Source: a virus
Virus record (IMG/VR): IMGVR_UViG_3300034101_003724
Span: 1 to 51,600 of that record
Length of the DNA stretch: 51,600 nucleotides
Strand: one strand, 5' to 3'
Shown: one piece after another, positions 23,958 to 31,514 of the stretch
Layout of the letters: the number at the start of each line of letters is the position of its first letter
Numbering within the stretch: position 1 is the stretch's first letter
Position numbers and translations under genes: made by a program
Notes under the pieces: generated by a model
The model's database searches: none
Seen by the model: the letters and a program-made list of their open reading frames with translations, nothing else
Told to the model about the DNA's origin: nothing

Positions 23958-24569
23958 ATGAACACCACCTTCGCCACCCGCACCCGTCCGTTCACCAGCC
24001 CGTATCCCATCGACAACATCCGTTCCGAGGCAGTCGCCAGCCGTGACCAGCGCAACCGCGCCCGCGCCGCACGCATCAAGTCCCTCGTCGCTGCCGCTCC
24101 CTCCGACAACAAGGACGAGTTCTACTGGACCATGATTTACGACCTCGAGGAAGCGCCGACCATGACCGCTCGCTCCATGCTGCTCGAGCACGGCATCATC
24201 CCCGTCCCGCCCCAGGAACTGGTCACCACCGCCGACACCCACGACGAGCTGTGGACCGTCATCGAGGCGCTCTCCCGCTGCGGCGTCTTCCTCATCAACA
24301 CCAACCACCTCTGCGACCGGGACCTCTACGCCCGTCTGTACTACCGCATCCTCGACGAGGAATGCCGTGCCATGCCGCCGTCCTGCGAGGCTGCCGAGTA
24401 CGTCGACTGCCTGCACCCGATGGATCTCCAGTATCCGCTCGGCAAGCAGATGCCGCAGCTCACCTCCGCTCCCGAACTCCAGCCCGCCGGCAACTACGCC
24501 CGTGGCCCGGAGTACAACGTCATCGGCGCGATCTGCGACCGGGACGATCACCTTCCCCGTCCCTGGTAA
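23958..24569 (+). CDS. Hypothetical protein downstream of DUF932
   Basis: 203 residues, ATG at 23958, two bases after the DUF932 stop, so probably cotranslated. An Arg/Ala-rich N-terminal region (VASRDQRNRARAARIKSLVA) is followed by a globular-looking domain with EFYWTMIYDLEEAPTMTARS, several cysteines (CGVFLINTNHLCDRD, EECRAMPPSCEAAEYVDC) and a Pro-rich end. The four cysteines near residues 135-155 might bind metal. No family was recognised. Confidence 0.7.
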   Translation: MNTTFATRTRPFTSPYPIDNIRSEAVASRDQRNRARAARIKSLVAAAPSDNKDEFYWTMIYDLEEAPTMTARSMLLEHGIIPVPPQELVTTADTHDELWTVIEALSRCGVFLINTNHLCDRDLYARLYYRILDEECRAMPPSCEAAEYVDCLHPMDLQYPLGKQMPQLTSAPELQPAGNYARGPEYNVIGAICDRDDHLPRPW

Positions 24570-24578
24570 CAACCTTAC

Positions 24579-24743
24579 GGGGGCAGGCCCGATTCTCTGA
24601 CGAGATGCCCAGGCACGTTGCCTGTCTCATGCGTCGGGACCTGCCCCCACCAAGCCACCTTGGACCAGCCCGTCGGCCGCGACCTGGTCCGCGTGGGGCG
24701 CACCGCAGATCCTCCGCCCGTACAGCGGAGGGAAGGTGCGTCC
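24579..24743 (+). ncRNA. Candidate structured RNA or DNA element: three consecutive stems
   Basis: The gap 24570-24894 holds no convincing gene but three nested stems. Stem 1: GGGGGCAGG (24579-24587) with CCTGCCCCC (24640-24648), extended by CCCGA/TCGGG across a bulged A, and an inner AGGCA/TGCCT. Stem 2: GGACCAG (24662-24668) with CTGGTCC (24684-24690). Stem 3: GGGCGCACC (24696-24704) with GGTGCGTCC (24735-24743, one G-T pair), enclosing CCTCCGC/GCGGAGG. It could be a small regulatory RNA, a long leader, an origin or a packaging element. No promoter or U-tract was clearly seen. Confidence 0.45.
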
Positions 24744-24894
24744 GTATCCCACAGCTACCCGTCCTCCTCTGAGCACCGTCGCCTCTGCTACTCCCTGCCG
24801 TGATATCCGCGCACAGTACGCACGCACACTACGGTCACCACGATAAGGCTCTGGCTGGTGGGGTACTATCATCACGTCCCGCGAAAGGACTCAC

Positions 24895-25527
24895 ATGCAA
24901 CGACCGCAAACCTACACCGGAGTTGGATCCCGAAAGACAACCCCGAAGCAACTTGCAATCATGAGAAGGATTGCACAAGTGTTTGCGGAAAGGGGATATC
25001 GACTCCGAACTGGCGATGCTGAGGGGGCGGACTCTGCATTTACTTCTGGTGCGCTTTCGCAATTGAAGCCTGAGCAATTGAAAGACCTGCTCCATGTATA
25101 TGTTGCGCACGATGCATACAAGTCTCTTCGGCCGTACGAGCGCAAGCCTGCAGCCGACATGATCGAAACCCTCATCAACCTTGCTCGCAAGTACCACCCG
25201 AACCCGTCTGCACTCAGCAGCAAGGCGTCGTGGTCGAGGGGTTCGCCGCTTGGATTGCAAGCACGCAACGCTCTTCAAATCGGAGGTGATCGGCTCAACG
25301 ATCCTTCTGATTTTGCGGTGATGGCATTCACGCCAGAGAACCAGCGCAGATTTGCCGGCGACCTTGGCGGTACGGGCCAAGCCTTCCGCATCGCAAAGTC
25401 AAAGGGAATCCCGGTCTTCGATCTCGACATGTCTGAAAAAGACTTGCTTGATCAACTTGCCCTATATAAGGGACCCCACTCAAGTCAACTTGAGAAGATG
25501 ATCGAGTACATCCTCCGCAACAGGTAA
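24895..25527 (+). CDS. SLOG/DprA-like Rossmann nucleotide-binding protein
   Basis: 210 residues, ATG at 24895 preceded by GCGAAAGGA. The N-terminus reads YTGVGSRKTTPKQLAIMRRI, then RGYRLRTGDAEGADSAF: the GxGSR and SGGAxGxD-type loops of the SLOG superfamily (DprA, LOG, TerA-type nucleotide binders). Near the C-terminus there is an ordered alpha/beta end (GTGQAFRIAKSKGIPVFDLD). Phage members may sense or process nucleotide-derived signals. Base composition is visibly more AT-rich and its codon choice differs from the preceding genes, so it may be a recent acquisition. A Chi-type motif lies just upstream (24854-24861). Confidence 0.8.
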   Translation: MQRPQTYTGVGSRKTTPKQLAIMRRIAQVFAERGYRLRTGDAEGADSAFTSGALSQLKPEQLKDLLHVYVAHDAYKSLRPYERKPAADMIETLINLARKYHPNPSALSSKASWSRGSPLGLQARNALQIGGDRLNDPSDFAVMAFTPENQRRFAGDLGGTGQAFRIAKSKGIPVFDLDMSEKDLLDQLALYKGPHSSQLEKMIEYILRNR

Positions 25528-25530
25528 CAC

Positions 25531-26205
25531 ATGCAACTCAACCTGCTCCCGGCCAAGCCCACCTGCGTGGGCTGCGATCTCCATTCCGGCGCCAAGAACG
25601 TTGGCATCCCCTCACGCCATCTCCCCACCAGCCTGCCCCCTGACTCGGCCAACCCCGTGGTCATCGTCATCGGCATGAACCCCGGCACGCAAGAGGACCG
25701 AGCAGGCGAGTGCTGGATCGGACCCTCGGGCCAGCTCCTTGCCGGGCCCTACCTCACCGGCTCGACCGTCTCGTCCCTCGCCACCGTCTACCTCTGCAAC
25801 GTGGCCCGATGCGTCTCGCCGGGCGGCAAGCCCAAGCCCGCGCACTATCGCACGTGCTTCACCAACACGTTGCTTGACATCACCACGATCCTGGACCATC
25901 ATCACGCCTCGCCTGCCCGTGCCATCCTGTGCGCCGGCGCAGACCCGGTCACCTACCTGTCCCGCACGTTCCAGAAGAAGGCCATGTCCCAGCAGGACGC
26001 GTTCCGTGCGCAAGGCATGTCCATCCCGACCCTCACACGCACGCACCTGTTCGCCACCTACCACCCGGCCGCAGTCCTGCGCGAGCCCGGCCTCATCCAT
26101 CCCGTCGCCGACCACCTCGCCCTGCTCCGGAACTTCCTGACCGGCGACCTGGCACGGCCCACCGCACCGCTCATCCGCACCCCGTTCCTCCCGAGGACCA
26201 CATGA
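25531..26205 (+). CDS. Family 4-type uracil-DNA glycosylase
   Basis: 224 residues, ATG at 25531. Four cysteines fit the iron-sulfur cluster pattern: C12 and C15 (CVGC), then C94 and C109, 15 residues apart. The catalytic loop reads GMNPGTQED (about residues 48-56), followed by GECWIGPSGQLL in place of the usual GxPFVGxAG, and a late YHPAAVL motif. The enzyme would remove uracil from DNA, either in repair of phage DNA or against uracil-containing competitors. The loop has Asn where many family 4 enzymes have Ala or Glu, so activity should not be assumed. Confidence 0.85.
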   Translation: MQLNLLPAKPTCVGCDLHSGAKNVGIPSRHLPTSLPPDSANPVVIVIGMNPGTQEDRAGECWIGPSGQLLAGPYLTGSTVSSLATVYLCNVARCVSPGGKPKPAHYRTCFTNTLLDITTILDHHHASPARAILCAGADPVTYLSRTFQKKAMSQQDAFRAQGMSIPTLTRTHLFATYHPAAVLREPGLIHPVADHLALLRNFLTGDLARPTAPLIRTPFLPRTT

Positions 26206-26489
26206 ACCTCAGCTCCGCCGACCTTGACACCATGCGCAAGGCTCTCGTCCTTCTTCGCTCAGACATCACTGAGATCGGACCTACCTGCGATCACGCGGTG
26301 GGCTTCTGCATCTGCGATCTCAAGAACACCTACGAGAACCTCGGCGAACTGTTCTACCGCATCACCGACAAGCAGGTCGGCTTCCCCCGCCAGCCTGAGT
26401 TCATCGACCTCGTTGAGTTCAGCCGCAAGTTCCTCGATCCCAACGCAGCCAACGCTGCCTTCCGCAACGGAACCATCAACCACCAATGA
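26202..26489 (+). CDS. Small hypothetical protein
   Basis: 95 residues, ATG at 26202 overlapping the glycosylase stop (ATGA). It is helical with SADLDTMRKALVLLRSDITE, a CDHAVGFCICDLK cysteine cluster, and a C-terminal helix (FIDLVEFSRKFLDPNAANAA). First of six overlapped small genes leading to the polymerase. No family was recognised. Confidence 0.7.
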   Translation: MNLSSADLDTMRKALVLLRSDITEIGPTCDHAVGFCICDLKNTYENLGELFYRITDKQVGFPRQPEFIDLVEFSRKFLDPNAANAAFRNGTINHQ

Positions 26490-26677
26490 GTGACCTCAAC
26501 CTTGTCATCGAAATGATTCGTAAGCTCAACGCTGAGATCGAAGGCTTGCGTGAAGATCGGGATAAAGCAAGGCGCATGTACTGCAGCGTCATGGCTGACT
26601 GCCTCACCGAGTACCGCTCACCGCAAGACATCGCCACTGATCGTGGCTGGGACTGCTACAAGGAGGACGGCAAGTGA
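26486..26677 (+). CDS. Coiled-coil miniprotein, paralogue 1
   Basis: 63 residues, ATG at 26486 (overlaps the previous stop). A coiled coil (IRKLNAEIEGLREDRDKARR) is followed by a short domain ending GWDCYKEDGK. The next gene ends GWDCFKEDGK after a similar RDEARRM segment, so the two are tandem paralogues. The DNA encoding KEDGK is AAGGAGGACGGCAAG, a perfect ribosome-binding site for the next gene's GTG, which overlaps the stop. Confidence 0.7.
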   Translation: MSDLNLVIEMIRKLNAEIEGLREDRDKARRMYCSVMADCLTEYRSPQDIATDRGWDCYKEDGK

Positions 26678-26955
26678 GCAAGAAGAAACCAAAGACGATT
26701 GATGCTTCCTGCCCCGTTACGTTGATGGGGTGCGAAGGAGAAGTGATCGTAGAGATGACTCCGACCGAGGCAGTTTCGATGCTCGAAAAGGCATGGCAGG
26801 AAAACAAGCGACTGCGGCAGGAGAACGCAACCATCACCGCCGAGCGCGACGAGGCGAGGCGGATGATCTGCCGTTTGCATTTCACTAGTGCTGAATTGCA
26901 GCACGACTTCGCCAAAGCCAAGGGTTGGGATTGCTTCAAGGAGGACGGCAAGTGA
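26674..26955 (+). CDS. Coiled-coil miniprotein, paralogue 2
   Basis: 93 residues from GTG 26674 (GTGA overlap). The N-terminus is basic (SKKKPKTIDASCPV), then a coiled coil (LEKAWQENKRLRQENATITA, ERDEARRMICRLH) and the shared C-terminal GWDCFKEDGK. The same AAGGAGGACGGCAAGTGA ending supplies the Shine-Dalgarno for the following gene. Local sequence is more AT-rich than its neighbours. Confidence 0.7.
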   Translation: MSKKKPKTIDASCPVTLMGCEGEVIVEMTPTEAVSMLEKAWQENKRLRQENATITAERDEARRMICRLHFTSAELQHDFAKAKGWDCFKEDGK

Positions 26956-27185
26956 ACGACAACACCCTGATCTACTGGCTGTACCGGCAGGAGGGGACGA
27001 AGGCCACGGTCGGCATGATCGCGGCCAACCGCATCCGCGAACTCAAGCGCGAGCTTGCCCGTGCCAACCAGCGCATCGGCCTGTTCCAGCACCACGCATC
27101 CAAGAAGAAGGCGAAGACATGCAAGTCCCGGCGTCAGACAAAGTGCACAGCCAAAGCCATGAGTGGACGCTCGACAAGCACCTGA
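26952..27185 (+). CDS. Small basic helical protein
   Basis: 77 residues from GTG 26952, set by the AAGGAGG inside the preceding gene. It contains a helix (ANRIRELKRELARANQRIGL) and a Lys/Thr/Ser-rich tail (KKKAKTCKSRRQTKC). The last 67 bases overlap the next gene in another frame. No family was recognised; it may be a small partner of the polymerase region. Confidence 0.6.
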   Translation: MNDNTLIYWLYRQEGTKATVGMIAANRIRELKRELARANQRIGLFQHHASKKKAKTCKSRRQTKCTAKAMSGRSTST

Positions 27186-27355
27186 TGTATCTGGTCGGTC
27201 TGTCCGAAGCGCTCGGCAACGTCACGCTGAGCGCTTCACTCATGCACGAGATCTGCCAGGCGTACAACTACTACCGCTTCCGTGCCGAGCGAGATTCCAA
27301 GAAGATCGAACAGCTAGAAGCGACCATCAAGAAACTCAAGGAAAAGAACAAGTGA
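27119..27355 (+). CDS. Small helical protein
   Basis: 78 residues, ATG at 27119. It starts MQVPASDKVHSQSHEWTLDK and ends in a coiled coil (DSKKIEQLEATIKKLKEKNK). The long overlap with the preceding gene and weak upstream purine-rich site (AAGAAGAAGG) leave the exact start somewhat open; a downstream ATG is the alternative. Unknown function. Confidence 0.6.
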   Translation: MQVPASDKVHSQSHEWTLDKHLMYLVGLSEALGNVTLSASLMHEICQAYNYYRFRAERDSKKIEQLEATIKKLKEKNK

Positions 27356-27597
27356 GCGACATCGTTACCACTCTTCGCGCACTCGCGAGCGGACTCGTGC
27401 CTGCCGTCGAGGAGAAGGCCATGCGCGACGCAGCCAACGAGATCATCCGACTCGAGGGTTCCGTGCTCGACCTCATCGCCGAGCGCGACCGGCAGACCGA
27501 GATCATCGTCACCCTCCGACAGGAACTGAAGGAGGCGAAGGCACGAAACACCATGTACCTCTCCAAGATCCAGGAGTTCGAGGCCCGTGAGTACTAG
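27352..27597 (+). CDS. Small coiled-coil protein before the polymerase
   Basis: 81 residues from GTG 27352 (GTGA overlap). Almost entirely helical: VPAVEEKAMRDAANEIIRLE, then LIAERDRQTEIIVTLRQELK. Its end overlaps the polymerase start by 11 bases. Possible structural partner of replication proteins, but no homology was recognised. Confidence 0.65.
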   Translation: MSDIVTTLRALASGLVPAVEEKAMRDAANEIIRLEGSVLDLIAERDRQTEIIVTLRQELKEAKARNTMYLSKIQEFEAREY

Positions 27598-29659
27598 TCC
27601 CCGCGTCATCTCCCTCGACATCGAGACCTATGGAGCGGCTGCTACCAACGGTCGGAGCACGTTGCTCCCCGTGCAGACCGTCTTCCATCCGGCCCGAGCA
27701 ATCGCCACGGACGGCGTTGCACGGGAGGATCTGGTCCTCACATGCGCCATCACCGTCGCCGCCGCCGAACCCGAAACCCTCAACAGCCTTGAAGGTATAG
27801 CGTCGCTGCAGCCCGGTCCCACCTTCACCCTCAACCTGACTGACCCCACCAGCCACGGGATCCTGCTGGCGTGGCTACGCCATGCGCACACCATCGTCGG
27901 CATGAACCTGCCGTTCGACATCCTCTGGCTGCGCGCATTCACCCCGGCCCTCGCCCTCGCCCTCAACGGACGGCACACCCTCATCGACCTGTCCGTCGTC
28001 AACTTCCTGCACTCCGAGCTGCGGCCCGAGCGCAGCCTCAAGTCCCTCGGCCCGGTCCTCGGCACGCACTCGTATCGTGACGCCGCCACCCTCAAGGACG
28101 GTCGCCGGTTCCCATCCCCCACCTGCCCCGACCTCCACGCGTATAACGCGCAGGACACGCACAACACCCTGCTCGCAGTCTCGCACCTCGCGAACCGAAT
28201 CCGCAACGACTACCCCGCCACCGACAAGCTCAGCGCCTACAGCATCCGCCACTTCAGCGACACGCTGTGGTCCACCATCCGCATGAGCGAGGCCGGCATT
28301 CCCTTTTCACTCACTCGCCTGAGTAATTTGGAAGCCGACCTCATCAAGCAGGCCGACGACGCAACCAACTGCGCCGCTGCTGGTGGGGTACTCATCGAAG
28401 GCGAGGGATCCGTCCAGTCCCAGCGCGAGTTCATGTCCCGCTGCATCGAGGACATCCTCCCCACCAACCCCGACTTCCTCTCGCACCCCCTCCTGACCTA
28501 CACCGAGAAGGCCCGTGAACTCTCGTGGTCCAGCGAGAACCGCCGCCTGATCGCAAGCCACCTGCCCGACTCCCATCCCGCACGAACCATCTTCGAGTGT
28601 GCCGATAAGCACAGTACTGCACAGAAGCTGGTCTCGTCGTACACATACCCGCTCCTCCGTCACCGGCGAACCAAACCGAACGACCGCTCATCTGTCCTTC
28701 TCAGGCGGACAGATCGCCCCGATATCGGCATTGCGTACCCCACCTGGTACACGGTCCCGTCCGTGCCCAAGGACTCTGGCTCCGAGGGCGGCACGATCCA
28801 GGCACGCATCACCTGCAAGAACCCCGCAGCGCAGACATTCCCCGCCGTCATCAAGGACTGCGAGGAGTCACGCTTCGAGGGCGGCAGCATCGTCTCGTTC
28901 GACCTGAGCCAGATCGAGCTGCGCGTTGCGGCCATCCTCTCGGGCGAGCCCACCCTGCTCGCCGCGTTCAACGACGGCCTCGACTTGCACACCCAGCGCA
29001 CGCTCGCCATCTTCGGGCAGGACGCCCAGTCCCGCCCCGACTTCAAGTCCCTCCGTCAGATCGGCAAGACCGTGAACTTCGCCGACCTGTTCGGCGCGTC
29101 AGCCGCACGCCTGCAGCGCAGCGTCCTCGACATGTCCGGCACACTGTACCCCATGACGTTCTTCGAGCAGATCGTCAGCAGCCGCTACGACCAGCGGCCA
29201 GGGCTGGTGTGGTGGCAACACTCCCTGTGCAAGCAGGCCGAGACCGCCGGCTACATCGAGCTCCCGTACACCGGGCACACCCGCACGTTCACCGGCTTCC
29301 GTCTGGACGAGCGGGCATGGCGCAGCAAGCGGGAGCTCAAGCAGATCCTCGCCCGTGGCGGCAAGTCCATGATCTCCGAGGTCTGCAACTTCCCCGTGCA
29401 GGCAACCGCCGGCAACGTCATGCTCGCCATCCAGAACTTCATTCACCGGGCACTCGGCCCGATCACGTCCCCCACCAGCCACCGGCAGCCGCTGCTGTTC
29501 CTCCAGGTCTACGACGCCCTGTACTTCGACTGCCCCGCAGGCACCGAGGAACACGCCGCAGACCTGATGCGAGACGCGGTCGAGTTCGTCGGCACGGCCG
29601 GCTACTGGTCAGAGTTGTGCAATCGTTCCAAGTACTTCGCACCCCTTATCTACGAGTGA
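27587..29659 (+). CDS. polA: DNA polymerase I-type (family A) replicative polymerase
   Basis: 690 residues from GTG 27587. The N-terminal exonuclease domain opens with SLDIETYG (DxE near residue 11). Motif A is SFDLSQIELRVA near 437-448. Motif B has R490, K494, F498 and F502 in the O-helix (RQIGKTVNFADLFG); F498 corresponds to position 762 of the E. coli enzyme, where Phe or Tyr tends to mark virulent phages, while F502 replaces the usual Tyr766. Motif C reads VYDAL (641-645) where VHDE is standard, so the second catalytic acid and His are changed; one Asp remains. No 5'-3' exonuclease domain. It copies the phage genome. Confidence 0.93.
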   Translation: MSTSPRVISLDIETYGAAATNGRSTLLPVQTVFHPARAIATDGVAREDLVLTCAITVAAAEPETLNSLEGIASLQPGPTFTLNLTDPTSHGILLAWLRHAHTIVGMNLPFDILWLRAFTPALALALNGRHTLIDLSVVNFLHSELRPERSLKSLGPVLGTHSYRDAATLKDGRRFPSPTCPDLHAYNAQDTHNTLLAVSHLANRIRNDYPATDKLSAYSIRHFSDTLWSTIRMSEAGIPFSLTRLSNLEADLIKQADDATNCAAAGGVLIEGEGSVQSQREFMSRCIEDILPTNPDFLSHPLLTYTEKARELSWSSENRRLIASHLPDSHPARTIFECADKHSTAQKLVSSYTYPLLRHRRTKPNDRSSVLLRRTDRPDIGIAYPTWYTVPSVPKDSGSEGGTIQARITCKNPAAQTFPAVIKDCEESRFEGGSIVSFDLSQIELRVAAILSGEPTLLAAFNDGLDLHTQRTLAIFGQDAQSRPDFKSLRQIGKTVNFADLFGASAARLQRSVLDMSGTLYPMTFFEQIVSSRYDQRPGLVWWQHSLCKQAETAGYIELPYTGHTRTFTGFRLDERAWRSKRELKQILARGGKSMISEVCNFPVQATAGNVMLAIQNFIHRALGPITSPTSHRQPLLFLQVYDALYFDCPAGTEEHAADLMRDAVEFVGTAGYWSELCNRSKYFAPLIYE

Positions 29660-29662
29660 ACC

Positions 29663-29965
29663 ATGGGTCTACCCAAGCACATCCCGCCTCACACCTTCGA
29701 CGCCCTGTACCGCTTCTACAAGTTTGGGCACCAGCCCGGCGACTTCCTCGGCGACCTGATCGCCGGCAACATTTACTTCGCCGCCTGCCGTGCTGATGCA
29801 CAGAACCACCAGTACTTCGCGGACATCATCATCTTCATCAACCAGTACGCAAGCCAGGTGTCCAAGGACAACGACATGTTCAACTTCAAGTGGGAGACCT
29901 GGCGCTCCCGCTTTAGCCCCGACGCAACCGAGATCAGCTTCCACTACGAGGACCCCGATGATTGA
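29663..29965 (+). CDS. Small hypothetical protein after the polymerase
   Basis: 100 residues, ATG at 29663, three bases after the polymerase stop. It contains FDALYRFYKFGHQPGDFLGD and IAGNIYFAACRADAQNHQYF, a compact pattern I have seen in short phage proteins of unknown role. The C-terminus is acidic (SFHYEDPDD). Cotranscribed with the polymerase; function not assigned. Confidence 0.7.
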   Translation: MGLPKHIPPHTFDALYRFYKFGHQPGDFLGDLIAGNIYFAACRADAQNHQYFADIIIFINQYASQVSKDNDMFNFKWETWRSRFSPDATEISFHYEDPDD

Positions 29966-30266
29966 CAAGAAGACCACGCACCGCAAGGACATCACCGTGT
30001 GGGTGGAGAAGTCCGGCATCTCGCTCGACGTGACCTACGACTGCACGTTCACCGTCAGCTCCAGCGAATCGCAGCCCGGACTCGTCGACCGCAAGGTCGA
30101 GTGGGACAACGTCACTCCCATCCACGTCTCGTACTCCGACGTCAACGACGACGAGATCGTGTGGCACTACGGAGACAACATGCCGGCCAAGATCACCAAC
30201 GCGCTCGAGACGTTCTCGAGCCTCATCCTCGGCAAGCTCGCCGACAGCATCGAAGGAATCCGATGA
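29958..30266 (+). CDS. Small beta-rich hypothetical protein
   Basis: 102 residues, ATG at 29958 overlapping the previous stop. Beta strands dominate (KDITVWVEKSGISLDVTYDC, TFTVSSSES) with a C-terminal helix (ITNALETFSSLILGKLADSI). I chose this start over an upstream one because it overlaps the preceding gene like the rest of the operon. No family was recognised. Confidence 0.65.
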   Translation: MIDKKTTHRKDITVWVEKSGISLDVTYDCTFTVSSSESQPGLVDRKVEWDNVTPIHVSYSDVNDDEIVWHYGDNMPAKITNALETFSSLILGKLADSIEGIR

Positions 30267-30724
30267 CCATCAAGACACCTCTCGCAGACGCCTTCGTCGC
30301 CGCCATCCGTGCGGCATTCCCCGGCCAGCCACTTCATGTCCGCATCGTCTACAACGGCGCGGGCGACGACGGCTGGTTCGACGACTTTCACGTCCACTTC
30401 ACCCCGCGAGACCACGACTACGAGAACATCTCCGGCTGGTACGCACGGCACATCACGTCCGGGGAGTACAAGCCATACGGGGACGAGGACATCCAGAGAA
30501 TCCAGGTGAAGAAAGCCCAGGCCCGCATCATCAGCGACGTGATGGACAAGCACGACATCAACGAGATCTACCGTGAGCTCGGCGACATCCTGTGCAAGCG
30601 TCATCCCGGCTGGGAGATCAACGACGGCGGCTCGGGTGCCTTCATCTTCTACCCTGACGGTACCCGGCGTCACGAGCACAGCACCAACATCATGACTACC
30701 GAAGACGAGGAGCAGCCCTTCTAA
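30263..30724 (+). CDS. Hypothetical protein, acidic/aromatic
   Basis: 153 residues, ATG at 30263 (ATGA overlap). The centre (DGWFDDFHVHFTPRDHDYEN) is acidic and aromatic, followed by helices (VKKAQARIISDVMDKHDINE) and a Gly-rich C-terminal segment (PGWEINDGGSGAFIFYPDG). That last part resembles a small alpha/beta domain seen in several phage hypotheticals. Unknown function. Confidence 0.65.
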   Translation: MTIKTPLADAFVAAIRAAFPGQPLHVRIVYNGAGDDGWFDDFHVHFTPRDHDYENISGWYARHITSGEYKPYGDEDIQRIQVKKAQARIISDVMDKHDINEIYRELGDILCKRHPGWEINDGGSGAFIFYPDGTRRHEHSTNIMTTEDEEQPF

Positions 30725-31122
30725 TGCACCCCCACCACCACGCCCTGTCCTCCGCCAAGAAGTTCGGCGGGAAGGCCGATGACTACGAGTTCATCCACTC
30801 CTGGTTCGACGAGACCAAGGCGTTCTTCGGCGACGCCCGTCACCGTGCGCTCCGCCACCACACCGCCGGCATCTTCTGGTGCGAGAAGGAGTTCGGAACC
30901 ACCATCACCAACAGCCTGAACAAGCAGGTCCCCACCCGCCTGATCGCGGAGCAGCACGTCATGGAGGACATGGGATTCCTGCCCACGCCCGAGTGGTGGC
31001 TGAACCAGATGAAGCTGGCGCCCGAGATGAACCACGTGCCCGTCAAGTCCCGCGATCACGACACCCCCATCGACACCCTCAAGCGCGCACTCGCAGTCGA
31101 GATGTATAAAGGAGAAGGCTGA
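30724..31122 (+). CDS. DUF6915-like protein
   Basis: 132 residues, ATG at 30724. The N-terminus carries the signature HPHHHALSSAKKFGGKADDY, then IHSWFDETKAFFGDARHRAL and RHHTAGIFWCEKEFG, which I recognise as the DUF6915 pattern (His-rich, SSAxKFGGxxxDY, RHRAxxHHxxGI). The many His residues suggest metal binding. Function not established to my knowledge. It sits in the accessory block between polymerase and nuclease genes. Confidence 0.75.
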   Translation: MHPHHHALSSAKKFGGKADDYEFIHSWFDETKAFFGDARHRALRHHTAGIFWCEKEFGTTITNSLNKQVPTRLIAEQHVMEDMGFLPTPEWWLNQMKLAPEMNHVPVKSRDHDTPIDTLKRALAVEMYKGEG

Positions 31123-31502
31123 TGCCCACCGTCCAGTTCAACAACCTTGAAGACCTCGCCACCATCGTCACCCACTTCGACTCACACCCCAACGCCAAGC
31201 TGTTCCTAGTCCACGACCACGGCGTCTACCTCATGCCCGGCTCCCCCTCCCTGCCCGGCAAGAGGGAAGGCATGCACTGGGTTACGCACGCGAAGGACTG
31301 CAACCCGGACACCGACCCGGAGTGCTGGGAGAACGCACGCGACCTGGTTGGTGGGGATGACTTCGGCGAGGACATCACGACCGCCATCCACGTCATCCGA
31401 GCATGCGTGAAGGAAGGCAAGGGATTCTCCATCAAGGTCTCCCCCACCAGCTTTGCCTTCAACATGGGCAGGAAGTTGCCCAAGTCCGCGAAGGTCGGTT
31501 GA
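31122..31502 (+). CDS. DUF3085-like protein
   Basis: 126 residues, ATG at 31122 preceded by AAAGGAGAAGG. The pattern KLFLVHDHGVYLMPG, then HAKDCNPDTDPECWENARDL and VGGDDFGEDI, resembles DUF3085, a small family of phage and plasmid proteins with unknown role. The C-terminus has a beta segment (GFSIKVSPTSFAFNMG) that includes a Chi-complement PTS. Adjacent to the ERCC4-type nuclease. Confidence 0.7.
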   Translation: MPTVQFNNLEDLATIVTHFDSHPNAKLFLVHDHGVYLMPGSPSLPGKREGMHWVTHAKDCNPDTDPECWENARDLVGGDDFGEDITTAIHVIRACVKEGKGFSIKVSPTSFAFNMGRKLPKSAKVG

Positions 31503-31514
31503 TACGATGGGTCC

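Noticed and set aside
24579-24652. tRNA-sized segment ending in ACCA
   Set aside because: The ends pair like an acceptor stem, but no T-arm or D-arm forms and no GTTC-type loop is present; the interior folds as one long imperfect hairpin.
24618-24803. 61-codon plus-strand frame in the structured gap
   Set aside because: No ribosome site, odd composition, and it runs through the nested stems; more likely non-coding.
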